From positions 1 to 16,115 of the forward strand of contig CAVIWF010000055.1 of assembly GCA_963646285.1 (NCBI GenBank): a DNA stretch of 16,115 nucleotides, given 5' to 3'. The DNA comes from CAKUFA01 sp963646285 (GTDB lineage Bacteria; Bacillota; Clostridia; Christensenellales; Aristaeellaceae). Both the position numbers and the translations under genes were made by a program. Below, piece by piece: positions 7,330 through 13,995 of this stretch (the stretch's first letter is position 1; each line of letters opens with the position of its first letter). The notes beneath the pieces were generated by a model. That model was given only the letters and a program-made list of their open reading frames with translations, searched no databases and was not told the origin of the DNA.

Positions 7330-8688
7330 TTATTCTTCCATGTACATCATGGTGGCAATTTGATCAAGCCGTTGTACGAATTGTTCCGCTGTTAATTTTC
7401 CATGACCAAATTGTTTGTAGAGGTCATCCAACATTTCATATCCTTCGGCAGATTGATGAAAAATATTGATGGGATGAAAATACAAATGGCCAACGGTGGC
7501 TTTGTAGCCCTCCAGCTGTTCAGGAGTGACAAGCCATTTGTGGGACTCCGTGAAGTCAATGCAGTCTTGATATTTCAGGACTTCCTGTTCCCATGCCTCT
7601 TTCTCATCAACATCAAGGTTCTTATTTTCTAGCTGGGCGGCGGCTTGATCCCTTTCTTCTGTCCAGTGGGCAAGGCTCCTTTCGTAGTCTGGGTTGACCC
7701 GTGGCTGGGCATCCTGGTAGAGGAAAAGATCATCATAGGCTTCCAAATTGTCCACGACAGTTGCTGCTTTTTCCAGAAGCTCTACAGCCTTCTCGGTATG
7801 AGAGGAGGATGCATTGACTGCCCACATGGACAGCCTCGCATCGATTAGCTTGGGCTGTGCATCGCTTAAACGGAAGAACACAATAGAGGAAGCATCTTTA
7901 GGCCAAAGGCCATTTGACATCTCTTCAAAAAGCATAGCATTGTAGTTTTTGGATTCCAGCTGATACAGACGTTTGCCGACGGTTGTGCACTGATTCAGTA
8001 AGGCAATGATTTCGGGATGATTGAAGGAAAGCTTTTCACCGGCATATTGGCACTGCATGATGACTTCGCTGATGAGTATCTTTGCAAGCCTGGCGATATG
8101 GGAAGCAGCAGAATAACCACTTTCCTCCAAACCGCCCAGAGCAACCATGTTAGCCTCAGGATTTTCTTCGATGCGGTCACACCATGCAGACAGGAAATTG
8201 AGAAATTCCGGGAAGGACTGGGGAACATCCTCCATGGTATAGCCGGCATTGAGCCAAGTTTCTTCCATGACATGACAGTAACTGAAAATGATGCTCTTCG
8301 GGATTGCATACAGATGACCGTCTACCATGGCTTGGGATGCAATGTTCGGATGCATCCGCTGAACGGCGGCGGTCAGTGCTGTACTGTTTGAAAGATCCAG
8401 GCAGTATCCTTTTGTCATTAAGGTAGGCCAATCGGCTGAGTTTGTTCCTTCACAGAACAAATCACATTGAAACGCACGGGTCAACAGAGCTGTAACAAAA
8501 GCGGATGCCGGAGAATAATAAACATCGGCACGGGATAGTGTGATATCAGGATTGTCGTCCAGGAACTCTTGCAAGCCGGGATTCTGACTGGAAAATGTCG
8601 AAAAGTAAGTAACCAAGGTCTCGCAAGTAGTGGCTGATGAAAAAAGACAAAGTACGATGCAAAGAAAAAGACAAAGCATTCTTTTCAT
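7330..8688 (-). CDS. Extracellular solute-binding-like protein without adjacent transporter (452 aa)
   Basis: Resembles family 1 (sugar-type) substrate-binding proteins. An N-terminal signal peptide (MKRMLCLFLCIVLCLFSS) is followed by a region with the usual order: an early strand-helix start, DLFCEGTNSADWPTLMTKG (about 76-94), MVDGHLYAIPKS (121-132) and a hinge segment ending in PEFLNFLSAWCDRI. Near residues 335-390 is a long charged helix, probably coiled. No lipobox is seen: the cysteine after the hydrophobic stretch is in SATTC. No permease or ATPase gene is nearby, so it may be an orphan binding protein, may use a transporter encoded elsewhere, or may have another extracellular role. AAAGGAAG precedes the ATG. 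Its first six residues are identical to those of the next gene. Confidence 0.7.
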   Translation of the reverse strand: MKRMLCLFLCIVLCLFSSATTCETLVTYFSTFSSQNPGLQEFLDDNPDITLSRADVYYSPASAFVTALLTRAFQCDLFCEGTNSADWPTLMTKGYCLDLSNSTALTAAVQRMHPNIASQAMVDGHLYAIPKSIIFSYCHVMEETWLNAGYTMEDVPQSFPEFLNFLSAWCDRIEENPEANMVALGGLEESGYSAASHIARLAKILISEVIMQCQYAGEKLSFNHPEIIALLNQCTTVGKRLYQLESKNYNAMLFEEMSNGLWPKDASSIVFFRLSDAQPKLIDARLSMWAVNASSSHTEKAVELLEKAATVVDNLEAYDDLFLYQDAQPRVNPDYERSLAHWTEERDQAAAQLENKNLDVDEKEAWEQEVLKYQDCIDFTESHKWLVTPEQLEGYKATVGHLYFHPINIFHQSAEGYEMLDDLYKQFGHGKLTAEQFVQRLDQIATMMYMEE

Positions 8689-8707
8689 TGTTCATCTTCC
8701 TTTCAAT

Positions 8708-8742
8708 GCCGTGCTCATTTTCTTTTGGAAAATGAGCACGGC
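8708..8742 (-). other. Perfect 15-bp intercistronic hairpin
   Basis: Positions 8708-8722 pair perfectly with 8728-8742 around a five-base loop. It starts 13 bp after the stop of the small secreted gene and ends just before the ribosome site of the solute-binding-like gene. No T-run follows on either strand, so it is not a standard terminator. A likely job is to protect the 3' end of the small gene's mRNA or to lower expression of the downstream genes. Confidence 0.75.
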
Positions 8743-8755
8743 AAGTAGTTATAAA

Positions 8756-9127
8756 TTAGGGATTAAAGGTGCCGGAGACCTTGATGTTATCAGAACCGGA
8801 GTATTTCTTTCCGGCAAGGTATACTACCTTTCCGTTGGCATACTTAGTAAGGTAACTATGCGAAGTGGTAGACGTGCTTTGATAATAAAAAGTATGACTT
8901 GCATACACGCCGGGCGCATGGTAAATCTTCACAGCAGCCTTCTTGCTGGAAGACAGGTTACTGCCAGACCAGGAAAGACTCCAAGTTGTTCCGTCAGACT
9001 TAGTATCATCACTCCACCTAGTGAAAGAGGTCGCATTGCCCTCGTATGAAAACGACACAGCCAGGGCAGGAGCAACACCAACCATACAGAGCACAACGGT
9101 CAAAACCAAGGCAACAAAACGTTTCAT
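8756..9127 (-). CDS. Small secreted Ser/Thr/Tyr-rich protein, unknown (123 aa)
   Basis: First gene of the secreted cassette. A clear signal peptide (residues 1-23, cleavage after APALA) leaves a 100-residue mature protein with no cysteine, rich in Ser, Thr, Tyr and Lys, with alternating strand-like patterns (WSLSWSGS, VKIYH, VVYLAGKKY) and the end IKVSGTFNP. This layout resembles small exported Firmicute proteins of the DUF2712 type, some of which sit beside ABC exporters and are viewed as bacteriocin-like, but I cannot confirm the family. AGGAGG lies seven bases before the ATG. It has its own promoter at 9340-9368 and a long leader. Confidence 0.75.
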   Translation of the reverse strand: MKRFVALVLTVVLCMVGVAPALAVSFSYEGNATSFTRWSDDTKSDGTTWSLSWSGSNLSSSKKAAVKIYHAPGVYASHTFYYQSTSTTSHSYLTKYANGKVVYLAGKKYSGSDNIKVSGTFNP

Positions 9128-9333
9128 GATACATCCTCCTAACGTAAATTGTTACTTTTGCGACAACCTAGGGCATTACATTTGTATTTTCATGCGCATT
9201 GCGCCATCGACCTCCTTCCTTTCACGGAACACATGAAGCAACTGAGGCAAAAAGCAGCGAACAGTATGGGTACTGACAAGGTTCGCAACGCTGTGTACAG
9301 CAGCTAATCAAAATCATCGATGATGCTGAGAAT
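9128..9333 (-). other. Long structured leader of the secreted cassette
   Basis: About 205 bases separate the likely transcription start (near 9333) from the ATG at 9127. The RNA can form a bulged hairpin in which 9286-9282 (GCGAA) pairs with 9261-9257 (TTCGC) and 9275-9271 (CAGTA) with 9266-9262 (TACTG) around a loop of four. Farther down is a tiny ORF (9190-9207) with a very strong ribosome site. There is no match to a riboswitch family that I know. No larger gene is seen in this stretch. Confidence 0.5.
9190..9207 (-). CDS. Tiny upstream ORF in the leader (5 codons)
   Basis: ATG at 9207 is preceded by GGAAGGAGGTCG, the strongest ribosome site in the window, but reads only M-A-Q-C-A before TGA. 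That TGA overlaps a second ATG (9193), which runs five codons (M-K-I-Q-M) to TAA. It could be a regulatory leader peptide or the stub of a deleted gene. There is no evidence that it is translated beyond the ribosome site. Confidence 0.3.
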   Translation of the reverse strand: MAQCA

Positions 9334-9339
9334 GATGCT

Positions 9340-9368
9340 AAAATATCATACATTGTTTAGTTTGTCAA
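9340..9368 (-). promoter_or_regulatory. Promoter of the secreted cassette
   Basis: Minus-strand -35 TTGACA (9368-9363), 17-bp spacer, -10 TATTTT (9345-9340) in an AT-rich setting. It lies just after the tRNA-Leu terminator, so the cassette is an independent unit. Transcription should begin near 9333. Confidence 0.7.
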
Positions 9369-9420
9369 TATTTGAACAAATTGCCGAGATGTTCACATTC
9401 AATTGCAAAAAAGAACGACA

Positions 9421-9464
9421 AAAAATCCGAACCAGCTGCTATTCAGCAACCGATTCGGATTTTT
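9421..9464 (-). terminator. Terminator after tRNA-Leu
   Basis: Arms 9421-9431 and 9454-9464 (11 bp) enclose a smaller hairpin (9435-9438 with 9444-9447). Read on the minus strand it follows the tRNA within a few bases and ends in a run of T. Confidence 0.85.
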
Positions 9465-9469
9465 GCTCG

Positions 9470-9554
9470 TGCGGGAAACAGGACTTGAACCTGCATGAAG
9501 TTAGCCCTCACTAGAACCTGAATCTAGCGCGTCTGCCAATTCCGCCATTCCCGC
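9470..9554 (-). tRNA. tRNA-Leu (anticodon CAG)
   Basis: A class II tRNA read on the minus strand. The acceptor arms are GCGGGAA and TTCCCGC, the anticodon stem CTAGA/TCTAG encloses the loop TTCAGGT with anticodon CAG, a long variable arm follows (TGAGGGCTAACTTCA), and the T arm has CAGG-TTCAAGT-CCTG. The discriminator base is A, as expected for Leu. CCA is not encoded. Confidence 0.95.
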
Positions 9555-9563
9555 AGGTGACAA

Positions 9564-9591
9564 AGCATATAGATTCGCTCTTTGAAGGCAA
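9564..9591 (-). promoter_or_regulatory. Possible promoter of tRNA-Leu
   Basis: Minus-strand TTGCCT (9591-9586), 16-bp spacer and TATGCT (9569-9564), just before the tRNA. An AT-only dyad (about 9611-9628) and other A/T runs lie upstream and could act as an UP element. The boxes are not perfect, and the start would fall only a few bases before the tRNA. Confidence 0.35.
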
Positions 9592-9703
9592 ATTCCTTCT
9601 TTTCTCTAAAATTTTTTTTGAAAAAAATCGCATTACACAAGATGGATGATTGATTAACACGCCACTAGAGCAAAGCAAATGCATCATGAAAACGATTTTG
9701 CAT

Positions 9704-9725
9704 GAAATACAAAGGAAATACAAAG
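9704..9725 (+). repeat. Two tandem 11-bp repeats upstream of the opp promoter
   Basis: GAAATACAAAG occurs twice in direct tandem (9704-9714 and 9715-9725), followed by a partial AAAATGG. The repeat ends 28 bp before the -35. The helical phasing and A-tracts suit a regulator site, an UP element or bent DNA. Confidence 0.5.
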
Positions 9726-9753
9726 AAAATGGACAAAAAATGCAGTATTGTTC

Positions 9754-9782
9754 TTGCAATCTTTCACGGTCTGTAGCATAAT
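9754..9782 (+). promoter_or_regulatory. Promoter of the opp operon
   Basis: TTGCAA (9754-9759), 17-bp spacer, CATAAT (9777-9782). Transcription should begin near 9789, giving a leader of about 123 bases before oppB. Confidence 0.65.
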
Positions 9783-9788
9783 AAGACA

Positions 9789-9912
9789 ATCTTTCCTGTA
9801 AAGGAAAACTGCCCTGGGCAGGCTTTCCGGCAAGGATGCATCAGGAAAGAGAGTATGGGTGTGGCCGACGGTGCAGAAGGGTGCCGGATGCCTGCTCACG
9901 GAGGCGAAAACA
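9789..9912 (+). other. Structured leader of the opp operon
   Basis: The leader holds four alternating complementary blocks: CTTTCC (9791-9796), GGAAAA (9803-9808), CTTTCC (9823-9828) and GGAAAG (9844-9849). Blocks 1-2, 2-3 or 3-4 can pair, but not all at once. The 2-3 form is strongest because CTGCC (9809-9813) also pairs with GGCAG (9817-9821). This looks like a switchable RNA, though no terminator with a T-run is visible. The oppB ribosome site GGAGG is at 9900-9904. Confidence 0.45.
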
Positions 9913-10842
9913 ATGAATTCCAAGATGGCGTTTTATATTCTGAAGCGCATCCTGCTGGCGATTCTGACGATTTGGATTGTCATCACCGTCACTTTCTTTG
10001 TGATGCACGCTGTTCCCGGCGGTCCCTTCGTCAGTGAAAAAGCAATCTCCAAGGAAGCGCAGGCAGCGCTGGAGGCAAAGTACGGGTTGGATAAACCTTT
10101 GCTGGAGCAGTATACCACCTACCTGAGCGACATTGTGACCAAGTTCGACTTTGGCCCTTCCCTGAAGCAGCGGGGTCGTCAGGTGATTGACATCATTCTG
10201 GATGGCATGAAAACCTCCGCAAAGATTGGCTTGATTGCTGCATTCAGTGCGGCGGTGCTGGGCATTGTACTGGGTTCTGTGGCGGCGCTGAGGAGAAACA
10301 CCGTGCTGGATAAGGTGATCATGGTGATTACGACGGCTTTCGTATCCATGCCGTCCTTCATCATGGGTTCCTTCCTATTAATTATCTTCTCGGTGCGGCT
10401 GGGTTGGCTGCCAGCCAACGGTGCATCCACCGCAGGTCTGATTCTTCCTATTATTACGTTGGCTCTCTATCCTGTGTCCTACATTACCCGGCTTACCCGT
10501 TCTTCCATGCTGGACGTGCTGGGGCAGGATTACATCCGCACTGCACGTGCCAAGGGCGTGCCCGGACGGCGCATCATCTTCGGTCATGCGCTGAAGAATT
10601 CCCTGATTCCTGTAATCACCTACTTTGGTCCCATGCTGGCCTTCATTGTGACCGGCTCCATGGTGGTGGAACAAATCTTCGCCGTGCCCGGCATTGGTCG
10701 TCAGTTTGTTTCCAGCATTACCAACCGTGACTATACCATGATTATGGGTACAACGATCTTCCTTGCGTCCTTGATCGTGATCATGAACCTGGTCAGCGAC
10801 CTGCTTTACAAGGTTGTTGATCCCCGTATTGACTACGAATAA
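9913..10842 (+). CDS. oppB: Peptide ABC transporter permease OppB/DppB (309 aa)
   Basis: One of the two membrane channel subunits of a type I peptide importer. The N-terminal helix is in FYILKRILLAILTIWIVITV; about six helices are expected. The typical motif VPGGPF follows helix 1, the DYGLDKPL-like segment of this family appears as KYGLDKPLLEQY (56-67), and the cytoplasmic EAA loop that contacts the ATPases is at about 206-225 (DYIRTARAKGVPGRR). It ends with the usual VVDPRIDY. I chose the ATG at 9913 because GGAGG lies eight bases upstream; an in-frame extension to 9859 has no ribosome site and no family similarity. First gene of oppBCDFA. Confidence 0.95.
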   Translation: MNSKMAFYILKRILLAILTIWIVITVTFFVMHAVPGGPFVSEKAISKEAQAALEAKYGLDKPLLEQYTTYLSDIVTKFDFGPSLKQRGRQVIDIILDGMKTSAKIGLIAAFSAAVLGIVLGSVAALRRNTVLDKVIMVITTAFVSMPSFIMGSFLLIIFSVRLGWLPANGASTAGLILPIITLALYPVSYITRLTRSSMLDVLGQDYIRTARAKGVPGRRIIFGHALKNSLIPVITYFGPMLAFIVTGSMVVEQIFAVPGIGRQFVSSITNRDYTMIMGTTIFLASLIVIMNLVSDLLYKVVDPRIDYE

Positions 10843-10857
10843 GAGGAGGCGGCAAAG

Positions 10858-11916
10858 ATGCGTGACAGTCATAAGCCCTTTAGCATGCAGTTGGATCCTG
10901 AACTCTTCACGCCTGCAACGGCGGAGGAGAAAGCGTATATCGCCACCATGCGGCCCTCTTCCACCTTCTTTAAGGATGGCATGAAGCGGCTGCTGAAGAA
11001 CAAGGTGGCGACCATCAGCCTGATCGTGATTGTTTTGATCACGCTGGCGTCCATCATCATTCCTTACGTGTGGCCCTACTCCTACGACAAGATGCTGGGC
11101 GTAACCCCCGGCCGCCCCGTGGACAGCTCCTACAACAATCTGGCACCTTTTACCTACGGCAAGACGGAGCTGAAGAAGATTGAAGCAGGGGAGAGTGTAT
11201 TCCCCCACATCTTCGGCACGGATGCCCACGGACGTGATTACTTCATCCGTGTGGTGTATGGTACTCGTATTTCCTTGGCAGTTGGTTTCTTTGCCAGCAT
11301 CATCGTGCTGATTATCGGCACAGCCATTGGTTCCATTGCAGGCTATTGCGGCGGTAAGGTAGACTTGGTCATCATGCGGATTGTGGATATTATCTACTCC
11401 CTGCCGGATATGCTGGTGATCATCCTCCTGTCCGTGGTACTGGGGCAGGTGCTGAATGTGGAAGGCACCATTCTGGAAGCCATTGGTTCCAACATCATCA
11501 GTATGTTCATCGTTTTCGGCCTGCTGTACTGGGTAGGCATGGCACGGCTGATTCGTGGCCAGATTCTTTCCCTCCGTGAGCAGGAATACGTGCTCAGCGC
11601 TCAGGCAACGGGCGCCAGCGGACGGTGGATCATCCGCAAGCATCTGCTGCCCAACTGCATCAGCGTGCTGATCATTTCCACTGCATTGCAGATTCCCAGC
11701 GCCATCTTCACGGAAAGCTTCCTGTCCTTCCTGGGACTGGGCGTCAATGCGCCCATGCCTTCCCTGGGTTCCCTGGCTTCCGATGCATTGAACGGCATTA
11801 CCTCCTACACGTACCGGCTGATTATTCCTGCCGTCGTGATTTGCCTGATTGTTCTGTCCCTGAATCTGTTTGGCGATGGCCTTCGGGATGCCTTTGACCC
11901 GAAGCTGAACGCCTGA
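10858..11916 (+). CDS. oppC: Peptide ABC transporter permease OppC/DppC (352 aa)
   Basis: Second channel subunit. A cytoplasmic N-terminal tail of about 45 residues leads to helix 1 (about 50-70), a long extracytoplasmic loop, then the family hallmark FGTDAHGRD (119-127), a helix block, the EAA loop (243-262, EYVLSAQATGASGRWIIRKH) and the closing FGDGLRDAFDPK (338-349). About six helices are expected. AGGAGG lies eight bases before the ATG; only 15 bp separate it from oppB. Confidence 0.95.
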   Translation: MRDSHKPFSMQLDPELFTPATAEEKAYIATMRPSSTFFKDGMKRLLKNKVATISLIVIVLITLASIIIPYVWPYSYDKMLGVTPGRPVDSSYNNLAPFTYGKTELKKIEAGESVFPHIFGTDAHGRDYFIRVVYGTRISLAVGFFASIIVLIIGTAIGSIAGYCGGKVDLVIMRIVDIIYSLPDMLVIILLSVVLGQVLNVEGTILEAIGSNIISMFIVFGLLYWVGMARLIRGQILSLREQEYVLSAQATGASGRWIIRKHLLPNCISVLIISTALQIPSAIFTESFLSFLGLGVNAPMPSLGSLASDALNGITSYTYRLIIPAVVICLIVLSLNLFGDGLRDAFDPKLNA

Positions 11917-11933
11917 GAAAGGAGAGACGAAAG

Positions 11934-12932
11934 ATGGCACTGTTGGAAGTCAAAGATCTTCGCACCTCCTTCTTTACGGATGCAGGCGAAGTGAAGGCCG
12001 TGGACGGGGTTTCCTTTGAACTGGATCACGGCAAGGTACTGGGCATTGTGGGAGAGAGCGGCTCCGGCAAATCCGTAACGGCTTACTCCATTATGCAGAT
12101 CCTTGCCCCTACGGGAAAAATCGTAGGCGGCAGCGTGAAGCTGGATGGTCAGGAATTGGTGGGTGCAGATGAAAAAACACTGCACAGCGTCCGGGGCAAT
12201 CGGATTTCGATTATTTTCCAGGACCCCATGACCAGCCTGAACCCCACGTACACCGTAGGGCATCAGCTGGTGGAGGCCATTCGCCTGCACACCAACCGGA
12301 ACCGGAAGCAGGCGAAGGAGCGGGCACTGGAAATGCTTCAGCTGGTGAACGTGAATGAACCGGCCAGACGGTTGAAGCAGTATCCCCATGAAATGTCCGG
12401 CGGCATGCGGCAGCGGGTGATGATCGCCATGGCTTTGGCCTGCGAACCGGATATTCTGATTGCCGATGAACCCACCACCGCCTTGGACGTGACCATTCAG
12501 GCGCAGATTCTGGAGTTGATGCAGGATCTGCAGAAGAAAATGGGCATGGCCATTATCATGATTACTCACGACTTGGGCGTTGTGGCCCAGCTGTGCGATG
12601 ACGTGATCGTTATGTATGCGGGCTCCATTTGCGAGCAGGGCACGGCGGATGATATTTTCTATCATCCCAGCCATGAGTACACCAAGGGATTGATGCGCTC
12701 CATCCCCACGGCAGAAAACAATGGCCAGCGGCTGAAGCCCATCTCCGGCACGCCCATTGACCTGCTGAATATGCCCAAGGGCTGCGCCTTTGCTCCCCGG
12801 TGCGATGCAGCCATGAAGATTTGCCTGCAGCAGAAGCCGGAGCGGCTCTGCGTCAGCGAAGGTCACTGCTCCAGCTGCTGGATGAATGTGAAAAATGCCC
12901 TTGGTGCGAAGGAGGCTGAGATCAATGGCTGA
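11934..12932 (+). CDS. oppD: Peptide ABC transporter ATPase OppD/DppD (332 aa)
   Basis: ATP-hydrolysing subunit that works as a heterodimer with OppF. Walker A GESGSGKS (40-47), Q-loop Gln96 in FQDPMTSLNP, signature MSGGMRQR (154-161), Walker B ILIADEP (174-180) and switch His212. The C-terminal oligopeptide-type extension has the motif CAFAPRC and six cysteines between 284 and 315; related peptide importer ATPases carry an iron-sulfur cluster in this region, so the same is possible here. It overlaps oppF by 8 bp. Confidence 0.95.
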   Translation: MALLEVKDLRTSFFTDAGEVKAVDGVSFELDHGKVLGIVGESGSGKSVTAYSIMQILAPTGKIVGGSVKLDGQELVGADEKTLHSVRGNRISIIFQDPMTSLNPTYTVGHQLVEAIRLHTNRNRKQAKERALEMLQLVNVNEPARRLKQYPHEMSGGMRQRVMIAMALACEPDILIADEPTTALDVTIQAQILELMQDLQKKMGMAIIMITHDLGVVAQLCDDVIVMYAGSICEQGTADDIFYHPSHEYTKGLMRSIPTAENNGQRLKPISGTPIDLLNMPKGCAFAPRCDAAMKICLQQKPERLCVSEGHCSSCWMNVKNALGAKEAEING

Positions 12933-13914
12933 GCAGAATGAAAAGAAGCCTTTGGTTGAGGTCAAAGGCCTGAAGGAATACTTCGACATTAACACGGGGT
13001 TCCTTCGCACCAAGCCACTGAAGGCTGTGGATGACGTTTCCTTCTCCATCAACAAGGGCGAAACCCTGGGTCTGGTGGGGGAGAGCGGCTGCGGCAAAAC
13101 CACGGTAGGCCGCACCATTCTTCACCTGTATAAGCCGACGGCTGGTGAAGTGTGGTACGACGGCAAGCAGATCAAGACCAAGCAGGATCTGCAGGAATTC
13201 CGCAAAAAGGCTACCATGGTGTTCCAGGATCCTTACTCTTCCCTGAACCCCCGCATGACGGTGTCGGACATTGTGGGTGAGCCCCTGGATGTGCATCACC
13301 TGTACAAAACCCGGCAGGAGCGTCAGGATCGGATTCTGGAACTGATGAGCCTGGTGGGACTGAACAGCGAACATGCTTCCCGGTATGCCCACGAGTTCTC
13401 CGGTGGTCAGCGGCAGCGCATCGGCATTGCCCGGGCACTGGCAGTCAATCCTGAGTTCATCGTTTGCGATGAGCCTGTGTCCGCACTGGACGTGTCCATT
13501 CAGGCTCAGGTGATCAACATGTTTGATGACCTGCAGGAGCGGCTGGGGCTGACCTACCTGTTCATTGCCCACGATTTGCTGGTGGTGCGGCACATTTCCG
13601 ATCGAATCGCCGTCATGTATCTGGGCAAGATGGTGGAGCTGGCAGATGCCGGAGAAATCTACGATCATCCCCTGCATCCCTATTCCCAGTCCCTGCTTTC
13701 GGCTGTGCCTCTGCCGGATCCTAAGGCAGCTCGGGCCAACAAGCGGATCGCCCTGACCGGTGATATTCCCAGCCCCCTCCATGCCCCCTCCGGCTGCCCC
13801 TTCCGCACACGCTGCCGCTATGCAACGGAAGCCTGTGCCCAGTCCATGCCGCCTTTTGAAGAGGTGGAAAAGGGACACTTCGTTGCCTGCCACCGGGTGA
13901 AGGAAATCAACTGA
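12925..13914 (+). CDS. oppF: Peptide ABC transporter ATPase OppF/DppF (329 aa)
   Basis: Second ATPase subunit. Walker A GESGCGKT (52-59), Gln101, signature FSGGQRQR (158-165), Walker B FIVCDEP (178-184), switch His216, and the C-terminal CPFRTRC motif with Cys291, 297, 304 and 322. The ATG at 12925 lies within the end of oppD (ATGGCTGA overlap), with GGAGG nine bases before it; an upstream in-frame start at 12895 would sit deeper in oppD and has no such site. The overlap suggests coupled translation and equal amounts of both ATPases. Confidence 0.95.
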   Translation: MAEQNEKKPLVEVKGLKEYFDINTGFLRTKPLKAVDDVSFSINKGETLGLVGESGCGKTTVGRTILHLYKPTAGEVWYDGKQIKTKQDLQEFRKKATMVFQDPYSSLNPRMTVSDIVGEPLDVHHLYKTRQERQDRILELMSLVGLNSEHASRYAHEFSGGQRQRIGIARALAVNPEFIVCDEPVSALDVSIQAQVINMFDDLQERLGLTYLFIAHDLLVVRHISDRIAVMYLGKMVELADAGEIYDHPLHPYSQSLLSAVPLPDPKAARANKRIALTGDIPSPLHAPSGCPFRTRCRYATEACAQSMPPFEEVEKGHFVACHRVKEIN

Positions 13915-13944
13915 CTCACTTCATCCACCGTTTCACAGCTCAAG

Positions 13945-13963
13945 GATGCGGAAACGCATTTTT
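13945..13963 (+). other. Small intercistronic hairpin before oppA
   Basis: A 6-bp stem (13945-13950 with 13955-13960, one G-T pair) capped by a GAAA tetraloop and followed by T. It is too short for a strong terminator but could give partial termination or mark an mRNA processing point between oppF and the more highly needed oppA. Confidence 0.4.
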
Positions 13964-13995
13964 GATACAATTATCCTGAAAGGGAGGAAATTACC

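Larger units (their letters stand above)
9555..9753. other. AT-rich intergenic stretch between tRNA-Leu and the opp promoter
   Basis: No coding frame here looks real. The stretch contains the tRNA promoter candidate, an A/T dyad at 9611-9628, a loose TGCAT-containing dyad around 9680-9704 and the phased direct repeat at 9704-9725. Confidence 0.6.

Noticed and set aside
9511..9789. A minus-strand frame of 92 aa ending in GNGGIGRRARFRF
   Set aside because: Its end is a translation of tRNA-Leu, a common spurious call; no ribosome site or family support.
9875..9900. T-box-like string AGGGTGCCGG in the opp leader
   Set aside because: The consensus AGGGTGGNACCGCG is not met, and no specifier stem or following terminator is seen.
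10378..11940. A 520-aa open frame antisense to oppC
   Set aside because: No family features; full overlap with a conserved permease gene and no ribosome site logic.
11805..13118. A 437-aa open frame antisense to oppD
   Set aside because: Shadow of a gene with intact Walker and signature motifs.
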